This document shows positions 50,175 to 59,619 of a DNA stretch of 60,642 nt, one piece after another. The notes under the pieces are model-generated. The model saw only the letters and a list, made by a program, of their open reading frames with translations. It made no database searches and was not told the origin of the DNA. The translations under genes were made by a program, and so were the position numbers. Source of the stretch: Micromonospora_J zhanjiangensis. Lineage in GTDB: Bacteria > Actinomycetota > Actinomycetes > Mycobacteriales > Micromonosporaceae. The stretch is from the NCBI RefSeq assembly GCF_042650605.1, contig NZ_JBHSBN010000033.1, positions 1 through 60,642 on the forward strand. The letters run 5' to 3'. How positions within the stretch are numbered: the stretch's first letter is position 1; the number at the start of each line of letters is the position of its first letter.

Positions 50175-51164
50175 TCAGCCGGCCGTCCGGATCGACAGGC
50201 TGGTCCAGGCGCCGACGAAGATCCGGTCACCGTCGCGGACCGGCACCGGGGTGTTGTCCGGGATCGGGTCCGACGCCGGGTCGTTCAGGTACGTCCCGTT
50301 GGCCGAACCCAGGTCCACCACGGCCCAGCCGTCCGGCCGGGAGACCAGCAGCGCGTGGGTGTGCGAGACGCCCGGATCCTCCGGTTGACCGCCGAGGTCG
50401 ATCTCCGGGTGCACCCCCCGGGACCGGCTGGCCCGGCCGATCAGCAGCTGCACGCCGCGCAACGGGAACCGCCGCTCGACGACGTACGGCGGGAACCGCA
50501 GCTCGTCGGCGTCCTCGCCGCCCTGGCCGGTCACCGTGTCGAAGTACGCCCGGTCCGCGCCGACCACGACCACCAGGGCCGGCCGGCCGGACGACCCGGA
50601 CCCGGACCGACCCGCGCCGGTGCCCGGGTCACCGCCGGCGGCGGTGCCCGCGCCCGTGTTACCGCCGGCGGCGGTGCCCGCGCCGGTGCCGGCGGGTTGG
50701 CCCGTCGGCGCGGGACCGGTCGCGTCGGCGCCGGACGCCGGCGCCTCTTCCTCCTCGGCCAGCGCCCAGGGGTCGGTCGGCGGAGCGTCCTCCCCGGACG
50801 GCGGGGCAGCTCCGTCGGCCGGGGCACCGGTGGCCGGACCGGGCCCGGCGGGGGAAACGGACGGCGAGGCGGTGGGCACCGGCGGGGCGAGCAGGAAGTC
50901 GTACCCGTCCTCCTCGCAGAACCGGCCGGCCTGCGGCGTACCGCAGAGCGGGCACGGCCTGCCGGCGGCCTCGGCGTCCGGCACGAAGGCGGCGGTGGGC
51001 GCGGTCGGGTTCGGCGCGGGCCCGGCGGCGGACCCGGTCGTCGGTGCGGGCCCGGCACCGGAGGTCGGCGCCGGGCCGCCGGCGGCGGTGCCGCCCATCG
51101 GCGTGCCGCACTGGTCGCAGTAGTCCAGCGTCGCGGAGTCGTGTCCCCTGGGGCAGGTGGCCAT
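50175..51164 (-). CDS. FHA-domain protein with two zinc ribbons
   Basis: 329 aa. N-terminal zinc ribbon CPRGHDSATLDYCDQCG, a Pro/Ala-rich linker, a second ribbon CPLCGTPQAGRFCEEDG, another low-complexity linker (~residues 90-195), then a C-terminal FHA domain (LLIGRASRSRGVHPEIDL, VSHTHALLV, LGSANGTYLNDP) with the Arg-Ser-Asn phosphothreonine pocket. It is the last gene of the GlnX-GlnH-PknG operon and is a natural substrate or adaptor for the kinase, analogous in position in the pathway to GarA/OdhI, although not homologous outside FHA. Confidence 0.85.
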   Translation of the reverse strand: MATCPRGHDSATLDYCDQCGTPMGGTAAGGPAPTSGAGPAPTTGSAAGPAPNPTAPTAAFVPDAEAAGRPCPLCGTPQAGRFCEEDGYDFLLAPPVPTASPSVSPAGPGPATGAPADGAAPPSGEDAPPTDPWALAEEEEAPASGADATGPAPTGQPAGTGAGTAAGGNTGAGTAAGGDPGTGAGRSGSGSSGRPALVVVVGADRAYFDTVTGQGGEDADELRFPPYVVERRFPLRGVQLLIGRASRSRGVHPEIDLGGQPEDPGVSHTHALLVSRPDGWAVVDLGSANGTYLNDPASDPIPDNTPVPVRDGDRIFVGAWTSLSIRTAG

Positions 51165-51178
51165 CGCGTCGGCTCCCG

Positions 51179-52474
51179 TCAGTCCTGCGTCTTCTTCACC
51201 CGGACGGTCTTCACCGACCGCACGTTGGTCAGCTCGGCGTCCACACCGGACACCCGCTTCTTCAGCCGGACGGTACCGTTCGGCGCGTCGACCACGTCGA
51301 CCACCCGGGCCAACAGCTTGGCGGTGTCGGTGTGGCCGGACTCGGTGGCCAGTTGCACCGCCCGGCCGAGCTTGGCCGTCGCGGTCTCCACGTCGCCGGC
51401 GTCCCGGGCCTTGAGGCCGTCCTGGATCGCCTCGGCGAGTTCGGCCTGCCCGGTGTAGTGGGCCACCTGGCGGTTGATCCGGGTGGACAACTCCTCGTCG
51501 TCGGTCCACCGGGCCAGCACCAGCCGCTCGGTGAGCACCTGATCGGCGGCGACCAGGCTGATCCGGGCGGCGAGCAGTTCCTCCCCGACGGCCTGCGGCT
51601 CCAGCTCCACCGAGACGTGGTAGTCGCGGCTCTCCGCGCCCCAGGACCCGGTCGGGTACTCGCCGATCCGGGCACTGACCTCGGTACGCCGCCCGGTCAG
51701 GTCCTCCACCTGAGGGAAGACCTGCTTGACGAAGCGGACGGTGGCGCCGGTCGGGGTCCACACCCGCAGCGCCACGTCGGCCACCGACTTGCCCATCGCC
51801 GAGGAGATCATCGCCTGGAACGCCGCCGGCAGCTCGGCCGGGTCCTCCAGCCCGTCGGCGGTGCCCAGCAGGGTGGAGGCGACCTTGCGCAACTCGTCGG
51901 CCACCCAGTCGTCGCCCACTCCTCGGCTGTCGCAGACGAACCTGCCCTCGCAGCTGTCCAGCACCCGTTGCAGGTCGTGCGGCGTCTCGTGGGCGTTCTG
52001 GCCGTCGGTGAGCAGGATCGCGTGCCGGGCCTCGGCAGGCTGGTGGGCGAACAGGTGGTTGGCCAGGTGCAGCCACCGGCCGATCGCGGTACCACCCTCG
52101 GCGCGCAGCCGGGACACCGCCTGCTTGGCCTCGGCCCTCGTCTGCGGGTTGGCGGCCATCATGCCGGGCTGGCCCGGGTAGACCATCCGGGCGTGCGCCG
52201 AGCCGGCGATGACCGCGAAGGCGACCCCGTCGCGCAGCGTGTCGATGGCGACGGCGGTGGCCCGCTTCGCCTCCTGGATCTTGGACTGCGGCACGTTCAT
52301 CGACCCGGAAGTGTCAATCATGATGACCTCGGCCGCGCTCAACGCGCCGGTGCCGCCGCCGCGCAGCCCGGCGCCGCTGGCGGTGACCGTCACGATGGCG
52401 TCGACGATCCGCCGCCCGGCGGGCAGGTACTCGTTCTGGTCGACCTCGGCCACGAACTCCGGTTGCCCGCTCAT
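51179..52474 (-). CDS. von Willebrand factor A domain protein
   Basis: 431 aa. The MIDAS metal motif is VIMIDTSGSMN at residue ~52, with TDGQNAHETP further on. The C-terminal ~90 residues (AELAEAIQDGLKARDAGDVETATAKLGRAVQLA) form a helical tail. No signal peptide, so cytoplasmic. In PknG/PP2C/FHA operons such proteins are thought to scaffold the signalling complex. Its ATG overlaps the PP2C stop. Confidence 0.88.
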   Translation of the reverse strand: MSGQPEFVAEVDQNEYLPAGRRIVDAIVTVTASGAGLRGGGTGALSAAEVIMIDTSGSMNVPQSKIQEAKRATAVAIDTLRDGVAFAVIAGSAHARMVYPGQPGMMAANPQTRAEAKQAVSRLRAEGGTAIGRWLHLANHLFAHQPAEARHAILLTDGQNAHETPHDLQRVLDSCEGRFVCDSRGVGDDWVADELRKVASTLLGTADGLEDPAELPAAFQAMISSAMGKSVADVALRVWTPTGATVRFVKQVFPQVEDLTGRRTEVSARIGEYPTGSWGAESRDYHVSVELEPQAVGEELLAARISLVAADQVLTERLVLARWTDDEELSTRINRQVAHYTGQAELAEAIQDGLKARDAGDVETATAKLGRAVQLATESGHTDTAKLLARVVDVVDAPNGTVRLKKRVSGVDAELTNVRSVKTVRVKKTQD

Positions 52475-53544
52475 AGCATCGTTCCTCCTTCTGCTGTTCC
52501 GGTCGCCGCATACGGCAGGACGGCGACCGCGATGTTGTCGTGCCCGCCGGCCCGTACCGCCAGCGCGGTCAGGCCCCGGGCCAGGTCCAGCGGGCGGCCG
52601 GCCGGACCGCCCCGCGCTCCGGGAAGACCGGCGGACAGGCCGGTCACCGCGTCGGCCAGGTCCGCCGCCGACGGCAGGTAGTGGTGCAGCCCGTCGGAGC
52701 AGACCAGGACCAGCCCCGGGCCGGTCGGTCGGACGGTCACCAGCTGGGCCTCGGCGCCGTCGCCGTCCGAACCGAGCCAGCGGACCAGCGACGCGGAGCG
52801 TTCGTCCACCCCGGCCAGTCCGGCCGGCAACGGCCGGCCCGCGGCGAGCAGGGCGCGGACCGAGTCGTCCACGGTCAACTGCGCCGGCTCCCGACCCAGC
52901 CAGTAGGCCCGGCTGTCGCCGATCCAGCCCACCGTCACCTGCTCGCCGGTGACCACCGCCGAGACGTAGGTGCAGCTCGGCGGCGAATCGCGGTCCTCGG
53001 CGACGGCCACCTCCCGGGCCGCGGTCGTCGCCGCCCGGGCCGCCCGCCGGCTGGCCTCGGCCGGGTCGGCGCCGGCGGTCAACGCCGTCAGCAGGGTGGC
53101 CACCGCGGCCTCGGCCGCCGCCTGGGCGGCGGTGTCGGCGCGGGCCGAGGTGGACACCCCGTCGCAGACCACCGCGACCCGGGCGGTGGCGGTCCGGCCG
53201 ATCGCGACGGCGTCCTCGTTGCGCCGCCGGTTGGCCCGGTCGGTCACCGCGGCCAGGCCGTCCAGCTCCAGCTCGGACCGGTCCCGGCCGGTGCCGCGCC
53301 GCCGCCCGCACCGGTCGCAGTACGCGCCGGCCGGCACCGGCCCACCGCAGCCGGCGCAGGCGCCGTCGCCGGCCCGCGAGGAGAGCCACGGTACGACCGG
53401 CGCCGCCCCGCCGGACGGCCCCGGCAACGGCGCCGCGGTCAGCGTCGGGGCCGCACCGGTACGCAGGTTCCGCCCGCACACCTCGCAGAAGCTGTCCCCC
53501 GCGTCCGGCGGCGGCCCGTGCTCCGGGCAGGACGGCGCCGTCAC
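52471..53544 (-). CDS. PP2C-type Ser/Thr phosphatase with zinc ribbons
   Basis: 357 aa. Two N-terminal Cys-rich modules (CPEHGPPPDAGDSFCEVCG and CAGCGGPVPAGAYCDRCG). PPM phosphatase motifs follow: RRRNEDAVAIG, VVCDGVSTSARAD, WIGDSRAYWL, VCSDGLHHYL, GGHDNIAVAVL. Mn/Mg-dependent dephosphorylation of Ser/Thr, presumably opposing PknG. GTG 53544 overlaps the pknG stop (GTGA) and its own stop overlaps the vWA ATG. Confidence 0.9.
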   Translation of the reverse strand: MTAPSCPEHGPPPDAGDSFCEVCGRNLRTGAAPTLTAAPLPGPSGGAAPVVPWLSSRAGDGACAGCGGPVPAGAYCDRCGRRRGTGRDRSELELDGLAAVTDRANRRRNEDAVAIGRTATARVAVVCDGVSTSARADTAAQAAAEAAVATLLTALTAGADPAEASRRAARAATTAAREVAVAEDRDSPPSCTYVSAVVTGEQVTVGWIGDSRAYWLGREPAQLTVDDSVRALLAAGRPLPAGLAGVDERSASLVRWLGSDGDGAEAQLVTVRPTGPGLVLVCSDGLHHYLPSAADLADAVTGLSAGLPGARGGPAGRPLDLARGLTALAVRAGGHDNIAVAVLPYAATGTAEGGTML

Positions 53545-55853
53545 GTCAACGTCCTCGGGCGGACGGCATTGGCCCGGTCCACCAGGGCGACCCGGGTGGG
53601 CGAATCCGCCGCGAGCTGGGCCAGGGTCCGGTAGGCGCGCTCCAGGCCGAACCGCAACCCGCGCTCGTGGCCCGGGTGGCCCAGCACCTGGGCGTCGGCC
53701 GGCAACCGGTTGCCGGCCGAGAGCCAGGCCAGGGCCGCCTCCAGCGTCTCCACGGTCAGCCGGACCTGCCGCTCGGTGTCCAGCCCGAGGCGTTGCAGCC
53801 GGGCGGAGGCGGCCAGCAGCTCGCCCGCGTCGCCGGGCAGTAGCTCGCTCGGCAGGTTGGCCCGGACCGCGGCCACCTGGGCGGCGAGGTGGTGGCTGGA
53901 GGAATCCGGCACCTCGTCGAGCACCCGCAGCGCGTCGGCCCGGGCACCCCGGGCCAGCCGGATGCGGGCCAGCCCGAACGCGGCGCTGATGAAGCCCCGA
54001 TCGGTACGCCACACCCGGTCGTACAGCCGCTCGGCCAGATCCGCGTCGCCGGTGCATTCGACGGCCGCGGCGAGGGCCAGCCGGGCCGCCGGTTCACCGG
54101 GCAGCTGGTCGTAGACCGCGTCGAAGGCCACCCGGGCGTCGCCGGCCCGGTCGGCGGTGAGTGCGAGCAGGCCCCGGTACCAGTCGTTGCGCCAGTCCAG
54201 CGGGTCGGCGCCGGTGGACCGGTCCAGGTCGGCCGCCGCGCCGGCCAGGTCGCCGGCCTCGATCCGGGCCCGGATCAGGCGGAACGCCACCTCGCCGGAG
54301 CGTACCGGGGCGTCGGCGAGCTGGGCGATCAGCTCGCCGGGGTCGGTCGCCGCGAGGGTGGCCAGGAAGCCCGCGCCCGGGTCCTGGATGTCCACCTGCG
54401 GCAGCGGCAGGGCCGCCGCGACGGTGGGCGGGTCCAACCGGGGGGCCACCGCGGCCAGACCCACCGCACCGGCGTCCGTGCCGAACGCCCGCCGCTCGGG
54501 GGTGAACTGCCGGGACACCGCCGGTCGGGCAACCCCGTCGGCCGCGGACAACACCTCCCGCAGGACGCCGAGCAGCTGGTCGGTCATCTCGACGGCGGAC
54601 GGGAACCGGCGCTCCGGTTCCGGGTGGGTGGCCCGGCGCAGCAGCCGGTAGTAGGACTCCTCCCGGGCCAGCAGCGGGACCTCGGACCGGTCCGGGAGAC
54701 GGTCGGCGTAGGTGCTGGTGAAGCCGCGGAAGTCGAAGCTGAGCACGGCCAGGGACCGGCCGACGGTGTAGATGTCGGCGGCCACCGACGGGCCGACCCG
54801 GGCGACCTCCGGCGCCTGGTAGCCCGGCGTGCCGTAGATCGCGCTGACGTCGTCGTCGACGTGCCGGACCGCGCCCAGGTCGATCAGTTTGAGCTGTTCC
54901 TCGGCGTGGATCACATTGTCCGGCTTGAAGTCGCAGAACAGCAGTTCCCGGTCGTGCAGGTAACCCAGGGCGGGCAGGATCTCCACCCCGTAGGCGATCA
55001 CCTCGGGCAGCGGCAGGGCCCGGTCCGCGCTGGTTTCCCGGCGGGCCACCAGGACGTCCCGCAGCGACTGGCCGCCGACGTACTCCATCACGATGTAGCC
55101 GACCGGCACGCCGGTCTTGGGGTCCGGATGCTGCACGAAGTCGTGGATCTTGACGATGCTGGGGTGGTCGATCTCGACCAGGTAGCGGCGTTCGGCCACG
55201 GCGGCGGCCATCGCGTCCCGGTCGGAGGTGTTGATCAGGCCCTTGAGCACCACCCAGCGGTCGCTGACGGTGTCGCTGACGTTGCGGTCCCGGGCCAGGT
55301 AGATCCAACCCAGTCCGCCGTAGGCGAGCGCGCCGAGCAGCTCGTACCGATCGTTGATCACGTCGCCCGGCCGGAGCCGGGGAACGAAGGAGAACGGCGT
55401 ACCGCAGTTCGGGCAGAAACCCTCGGCGCGGCCCGGTTTCCCGTCCCGGCCCCGGCCCACCGGCTTGTCGCAACCGACGCAGTACCGCCGGCCCTCGGCG
55501 ACCGTCGGGTCCGCGAGCACCGCGCTGGCCGGGTCGCGCAGCGGCACCCGGGGCAGGTCGATCAGGCCGGCGCCCAGCCCGCCCCGGCCGGCACCCCGGC
55601 TGCGGCCGGAGGAGCGACTACCGGTACGGACCGACCCGGCCCGGGTCGCGACCGACGTGCCGCCGGTCGCCGGTGCCGAGCCGCCACCGGCCGGTGCCGG
55701 GCCAACGGTCGCCGCCGGTACGGCGGGGCGCTGCGCCGGTGGCCCGCCGGTGGTCGGGGCAGCGGCCGCCGGTGCCTTGCGGCCGCACTCGTCGCAGTAT
55801 CCTTCCGGGCCGTAGCCGCCGGCGCAGCCGGCGCGCACGCAGCGCTGACTCAT
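53541..55853 (-). CDS. pknG: Serine/threonine protein kinase PknG
   Basis: 770 aa. An extra N-terminal zinc ribbon (C-x4-C ... CDECG, residues 5-23) precedes the usual rubredoxin-like CxxC pair at C125/C128 and C147/C150. Kinase domain ~165-420: VVLK with K204, the PknG-type catalytic loop LFCDFKPDNV (D308), IDLG (D325) instead of DFG, and GTPGYQAPE. The C-terminal ~300 residues are TPR-like helices. In mycobacteria PknG phosphorylates GarA in response to GlnH/GlnX and controls glutamate metabolism. ATG overlaps the upstream gene by ATGA. Confidence 0.97.
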   Translation of the reverse strand: MSQRCVRAGCAGGYGPEGYCDECGRKAPAAAAPTTGGPPAQRPAVPAATVGPAPAGGGSAPATGGTSVATRAGSVRTGSRSSGRSRGAGRGGLGAGLIDLPRVPLRDPASAVLADPTVAEGRRYCVGCDKPVGRGRDGKPGRAEGFCPNCGTPFSFVPRLRPGDVINDRYELLGALAYGGLGWIYLARDRNVSDTVSDRWVVLKGLINTSDRDAMAAAVAERRYLVEIDHPSIVKIHDFVQHPDPKTGVPVGYIVMEYVGGQSLRDVLVARRETSADRALPLPEVIAYGVEILPALGYLHDRELLFCDFKPDNVIHAEEQLKLIDLGAVRHVDDDVSAIYGTPGYQAPEVARVGPSVAADIYTVGRSLAVLSFDFRGFTSTYADRLPDRSEVPLLAREESYYRLLRRATHPEPERRFPSAVEMTDQLLGVLREVLSAADGVARPAVSRQFTPERRAFGTDAGAVGLAAVAPRLDPPTVAAALPLPQVDIQDPGAGFLATLAATDPGELIAQLADAPVRSGEVAFRLIRARIEAGDLAGAAADLDRSTGADPLDWRNDWYRGLLALTADRAGDARVAFDAVYDQLPGEPAARLALAAAVECTGDADLAERLYDRVWRTDRGFISAAFGLARIRLARGARADALRVLDEVPDSSSHHLAAQVAAVRANLPSELLPGDAGELLAASARLQRLGLDTERQVRLTVETLEAALAWLSAGNRLPADAQVLGHPGHERGLRFGLERAYRTLAQLAADSPTRVALVDRANAVRPRTLT

Positions 55854-57064
55854 CGGGTCCCCCGCTCGCTGAGCTGGTTGAGGTGACGCAGGTAGGCGGC
55901 CAACGCCCGGGTGGCCGCGGGCAGGTCACAGGGCCGGGTGTAGAGCAGTTCCTCGGCGCTCCGGTGCCGGGCGGCCAGCTCCGCGTGCTCGGCGAAGCCC
56001 ATCCGGGCGGCCTTCGCCCGGTACGCCTCCAGCCGCCCGCGCAGTTCGGTACGCCGCTCCAGCAGCCCGTCGGCGGCCACCCGCAGGTACTCGGCCCGCT
56101 CGGCGGCCGCCCGGACGGACCGCTCGGCCGCGGCGAGTTCCTCGGCCAGCCGGGGCCACCGGCGTTCCCGGTACAACTGGTCGAGCTGCGCGAGATGGGC
56201 GCGCAGCGCACCGGCGGCGTCCGGCGCCTCGGGCAGTCCGGGGTCGGCGATCTTCTCCCGGGCCGCGGCCCCGGCGGTGGCGGCGGACCGCTCCGCCGTG
56301 TCGACGGCGTCGACCGCCGCCCGCAGCGACTCGGCCCGCCGCGGATAGCCGTCCCGCAGCCCGGTCAGCGCGTCCAGCTCCGCCCGCAGCGCGTCGATGT
56401 CGGCGGCGATCCCGCGCAGCCGGGTGTGCAGCGCGGTGGCGGCGACCGCGCCCGGGGTGACGGCGATCGGATCCGCCGTGGCGCCCCGGTACGCGGTCGT
56501 GAGCCGCTCGTCGAGTCGGTCGAGCCGGTCGGCGGGAACCGCGTCGGCGCCGAGTTCCCCGGCGGCGGCGCGGAGCCGGGCCAGCGCCTCGGTCGGCGGC
56601 CCGAACCGGGCGGCGAGGGCCGCGATCGCGTTGTCCAGCCGGGTCAGCCGGCCGACCACGTCGGCGCAGCCGCCCTCCAACTGGCGGGCCAGTTCGGTCA
56701 GGGTCAGCCGGGGCACCGCCGGTGCGGCGACGCCGTCGGGCACCGCGCCGTCCGGGCCGATCGGCACGATCGGCAGCCGCAGCAGGACGGTCAACTCCAT
56801 CAGCTCGTCGTCGCCGGGCCGGCCACGCCTGGCGCGGACCGCCCGGACCCGGTGCAGGTGGGCGGTCAGCGCGTTGAACCGGGACCACAGCACGGCGATG
56901 TCGGCGGTCAGTTCGGCGGCGTACCGGCCGGTGGCGCCGGTCAGGTCCGGGTCGCGCAGGGTCGCCGCCGCCGGATGGCCGTCCACGGCGAACATCGCCG
57001 CGGCGATCCGGTCGTGCGCCGCCACCAACGCGACGACGGCCGGGTCCACCTCGTCGCGGCCCAT
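55850..57064 (-). CDS. Coiled-coil protein of the pknG operon
   Basis: 404 aa, almost entirely helical, with long heptad stretches between ~residues 170 and 400 and no membrane segment. I recognise no catalytic motif. It sits between glnH and pknG and is coupled to pknG by ATGA, so it may link the membrane sensor to the kinase. The start at ATG 57064 is uncertain; a GTG at 57082 gives six more residues. Confidence 0.75.
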   Translation of the reverse strand: MGRDEVDPAVVALVAAHDRIAAAMFAVDGHPAAATLRDPDLTGATGRYAAELTADIAVLWSRFNALTAHLHRVRAVRARRGRPGDDELMELTVLLRLPIVPIGPDGAVPDGVAAPAVPRLTLTELARQLEGGCADVVGRLTRLDNAIAALAARFGPPTEALARLRAAAGELGADAVPADRLDRLDERLTTAYRGATADPIAVTPGAVAATALHTRLRGIAADIDALRAELDALTGLRDGYPRRAESLRAAVDAVDTAERSAATAGAAAREKIADPGLPEAPDAAGALRAHLAQLDQLYRERRWPRLAEELAAAERSVRAAAERAEYLRVAADGLLERRTELRGRLEAYRAKAARMGFAEHAELAARHRSAEELLYTRPCDLPAATRALAAYLRHLNQLSERGTR

Positions 57065-57087
57065 CGGTGCCGGAACCGCCACCGCGG

Positions 57088-58074
57088 TCAGTCCCGGTAG
57101 CGGGCGACCGGCGGCTGCGGGGCGGCCCCCAGCGCGGTCAACCACCGGTCGTAGAGCCTGGTCCAGGTGCCGTCGGCACGGATCCGGGCCAGCACGGCGT
57201 TGACGAACCGGACCAGGTCGGTCGCCTCGCGGTTGACACCGATCCCGTACGGCTCGTCGCTGAACCGGGGGCCGACCACGGCGGTGTTGGGATCCTGGGC
57301 GGCCAGCCCGGCGAGGATGCTGTCGTCGGTGGAGACCGCGGCCACCTGGTGCTGTTGGAGCATCACCAGACAGTCGGTCCAGTCCCGTACGCCGACCGGC
57401 ACCGGCTTGGACGGCGCGGCGGCGACGTTGCGGATCGAGGTGCTCCCGTTGGTCGAGCAGACCTTCTTGCCGCCCAGGTCGGCGATGCCGCGCAGCTTCG
57501 CGTTGCGGGGCACCAGGATCCGTTGCCCGGCGGTGAAGTACTCGGTGGAGAAGGCGACCTGCTGCCACCGTTCGCAGTTCATCGTCATGGTCTGCACCAC
57601 GATGTCCACCGTTCGGTCCCGCAGGTACGGGATCCGGGAGGCCGAGTTGGTGGCCTTGAACTGGATCTTCGTCGGGTCGCCGAAGATGGCCCGGGCCACC
57701 TCCCGCGCGATGTCCACGTCGAATCCGGTCAGCTCGCCGGTGGCCGGGTCACGGAACCCGAACCGGTAGCTGTTCTGGTCGACGCCGACGACCAGCCGGC
57801 CGCGCCGGTGGATCTGGGCCATTGTCGAACCGGCCGGGAAGGCGCCCGACCCGGGCAGCGTCCCGGGCGGGCGGAAGCTGGCCCGCGGATCGCAGGACGC
57901 CGGCCCGGTGCCGCCCGGACCGGATACGGCGGCCGGGTCCTGCGCGCCGACCGGGCGGACCGCCGGGAGGTCGACCCGTCGGGTCGGCAGCCGGTCACCG
58001 CCGTCGGCGCACCCGACCAGGCCGGCCACGGTGGTCAGCGCGAGTGCCGCGCCCAGCATCCGGTTGCGTGTCAT
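57088..58074 (-). CDS. glnH: GlnH-like solute-binding lipoprotein
   Basis: 328 aa. Lipoprotein signal peptide with lipobox LVGC (Cys22). SBP_bac_3 domain: RGRLVVGVDQNSYRFGFRDPATGELTGFDVDIAREVARAIFG (in parts), FSTEYFTAGQRILV, DEPYGIGVNREATDLVRFVNAVL. No ABC permease or ATPase gene is nearby; as in Mycobacterium, where GlnH binds aspartate/glutamate and signals through GlnX to PknG, it is a sensor rather than a transporter part. ATG overlaps the glnX stop. Confidence 0.93.
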   Translation of the reverse strand: MTRNRMLGAALALTTVAGLVGCADGGDRLPTRRVDLPAVRPVGAQDPAAVSGPGGTGPASCDPRASFRPPGTLPGSGAFPAGSTMAQIHRRGRLVVGVDQNSYRFGFRDPATGELTGFDVDIAREVARAIFGDPTKIQFKATNSASRIPYLRDRTVDIVVQTMTMNCERWQQVAFSTEYFTAGQRILVPRNAKLRGIADLGGKKVCSTNGSTSIRNVAAAPSKPVPVGVRDWTDCLVMLQQHQVAAVSTDDSILAGLAAQDPNTAVVGPRFSDEPYGIGVNREATDLVRFVNAVLARIRADGTWTRLYDRWLTALGAAPQPPVARYRD

Positions 58075-59411
58075 CGATACTCCGCGATCCGTCGTTGCAG
58101 GCCGACCGCGCCGCCGAGCACGATCAGCGCGGCCAGTACGGCGGTGCCCAGGTCCACCCCGGACAGGCCCCGGCCGGCGGATCGGGCCTGGGCCTGGAAC
58201 CGGTCACCGTTGTGCGCGATCGCGTCCGCCAGCGTACGGTCCAGCTCGGTGAAGATACTGGTCGTCGTGCCCGGGCCGGTGCCCACGACGGCCGTGACCG
58301 CCTCGGTGTACCGTCCGTCACCGTCCAGGTCGCGTACCTTCCGGTGCGCGGTGAGCCAGTCGCCGGCCTGGGCGGTGGCGGTCCGGAGGGCGGCCCGGGT
58401 GGTCTCGTCGGTGGCGTTGTCGGCGGCGTCCTTCAGCAGTCCCCCGCGCCCGTCCGGGCCGGCCAGCCGTTGCATGACGGTGGTGTAGTCCTTTTCGAAG
58501 TCGCCACCGGCGCCGCGGGCGACCAGGGTCAGTGACTCGTCCGCGCGGGCCTGCAACGCCGCCACGCGGGCCTGGACCAGCCGGTCGACCTGGGCCGATC
58601 CGTCCCGGTCGCTGGCCTCCAGCCGGGTCGCGGTGATCGCCGCGGCCGTGCCGAGCCAGCCGACCAGCAGCACCGCCGCCGCGGTGGCGATCACCAGCCC
58701 GACGTTGAACAGCCGGTTGGTCCGCCGGGTCAGCCAGCGCTGTGCCCGGACCAGTGCCACGACGGTGAGCAGGCCGAGCAGCGTGGCGAGCCAGGGGAAG
58801 CCGGCGCCGCCGTCCCGGGCCCGGTCCAGCTCCGCGGCGATCGACTGGTACAGCCGCTGCGCGGCCGGCAGCAGTTGGTCCCGCATCAGGCCGGAGGCTT
58901 CCCGCAGGTAGGCGGCGCCGACCGGGAGACCCTGCCGGTTGTAGACGCGGGCGGTCTCGATCAGCCCGGTGTAGACCGGCAGCCGGGCGGCGATCACCGC
59001 CACCTCGTCGTCGCGCCCGTCGTCGCCGGAGCGGCCGGCGGCGATCACCGCCAGCGCGGCCGATGCCTCCGCCACCCCGTTCTGGTAACGCTCGCGCTGG
59101 GCGGCCGGCTCCACCCCGCCGGAGAGGAAGGCGCTCGCCGCGGTGGCGTCCGCGTCGGACAACGACCGGTAGAGGTTCTGCGCGGCCACGGTCAACGGGC
59201 CGCCACGGTGGGTCACCTCGTCGATCAGGCCGGCCCGCTGCCGTACACCGATCAGGCCCACGATCCCCACGGCCAGGCCCAACGCCACGATGCCGGCCAG
59301 GACCGCGGCCATCCGGCGGGGGGTGTCCCGGACCAGGGAGCCGGCGAGCCGGCCGACCGGGCCGCCGGGGCGCACCTCCGGAGTGGACGGACGGACGAGC
59401 GTCACCGCCAC
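58071..59411 (-). CDS. glnX: GlnX-like membrane sensor
   Basis: 446 aa. Membrane helices at ~30-50 (MAAVLAGIVALGLAVGIVGLIG), ~225-245, ~260-285 and the C-terminus bracket two extracellular helical regions (one ~160 residues, one ~135 residues). Placement upstream of glnH and pknG matches the mycobacterial glnX-glnH-pknG order. It should relay amino-acid binding by GlnH across the membrane. The start is uncertain: GTG 59411 has GGGGG five bases upstream; GTG 59405 is an alternative. Confidence 0.85.
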   Translation of the reverse strand: MAVTLVRPSTPEVRPGGPVGRLAGSLVRDTPRRMAAVLAGIVALGLAVGIVGLIGVRQRAGLIDEVTHRGGPLTVAAQNLYRSLSDADATAASAFLSGGVEPAAQRERYQNGVAEASAALAVIAAGRSGDDGRDDEVAVIAARLPVYTGLIETARVYNRQGLPVGAAYLREASGLMRDQLLPAAQRLYQSIAAELDRARDGGAGFPWLATLLGLLTVVALVRAQRWLTRRTNRLFNVGLVIATAAAVLLVGWLGTAAAITATRLEASDRDGSAQVDRLVQARVAALQARADESLTLVARGAGGDFEKDYTTVMQRLAGPDGRGGLLKDAADNATDETTRAALRTATAQAGDWLTAHRKVRDLDGDGRYTEAVTAVVGTGPGTTTSIFTELDRTLADAIAHNGDRFQAQARSAGRGLSGVDLGTAVLAALIVLGGAVGLQRRIAEYR

Positions 59412-59619
59412 CAGCACCCCCACCCCTCGCGCGCCGGCCGGAACCCGGAAACCGGAACAGATCTTGGTTGCGCCCGTCAAGGTACCTAATCCCCGCAACC
59501 ACGTCGCCCCCCCGCGAGCCCGGTTTTCCGGCCCCGAAGGGCGACGGGAGCGTGGTGCCGACCGACGGTACGCTTGGGCTCCCGCGCGCCGCGCGACGAC
59601 AAGAGCCTCGGGAGGCCAG
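59412..59619. promoter_or_regulatory. Divergent promoter region glnX / methyltransferase
   Basis: 208 bp. A TTGACG hexamer is visible on the minus strand at about 59476-59481 but no matching -10 at 17 bp. GGGAGG precedes the methyltransferase ATG. No strong hairpin. Confidence 0.35.
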
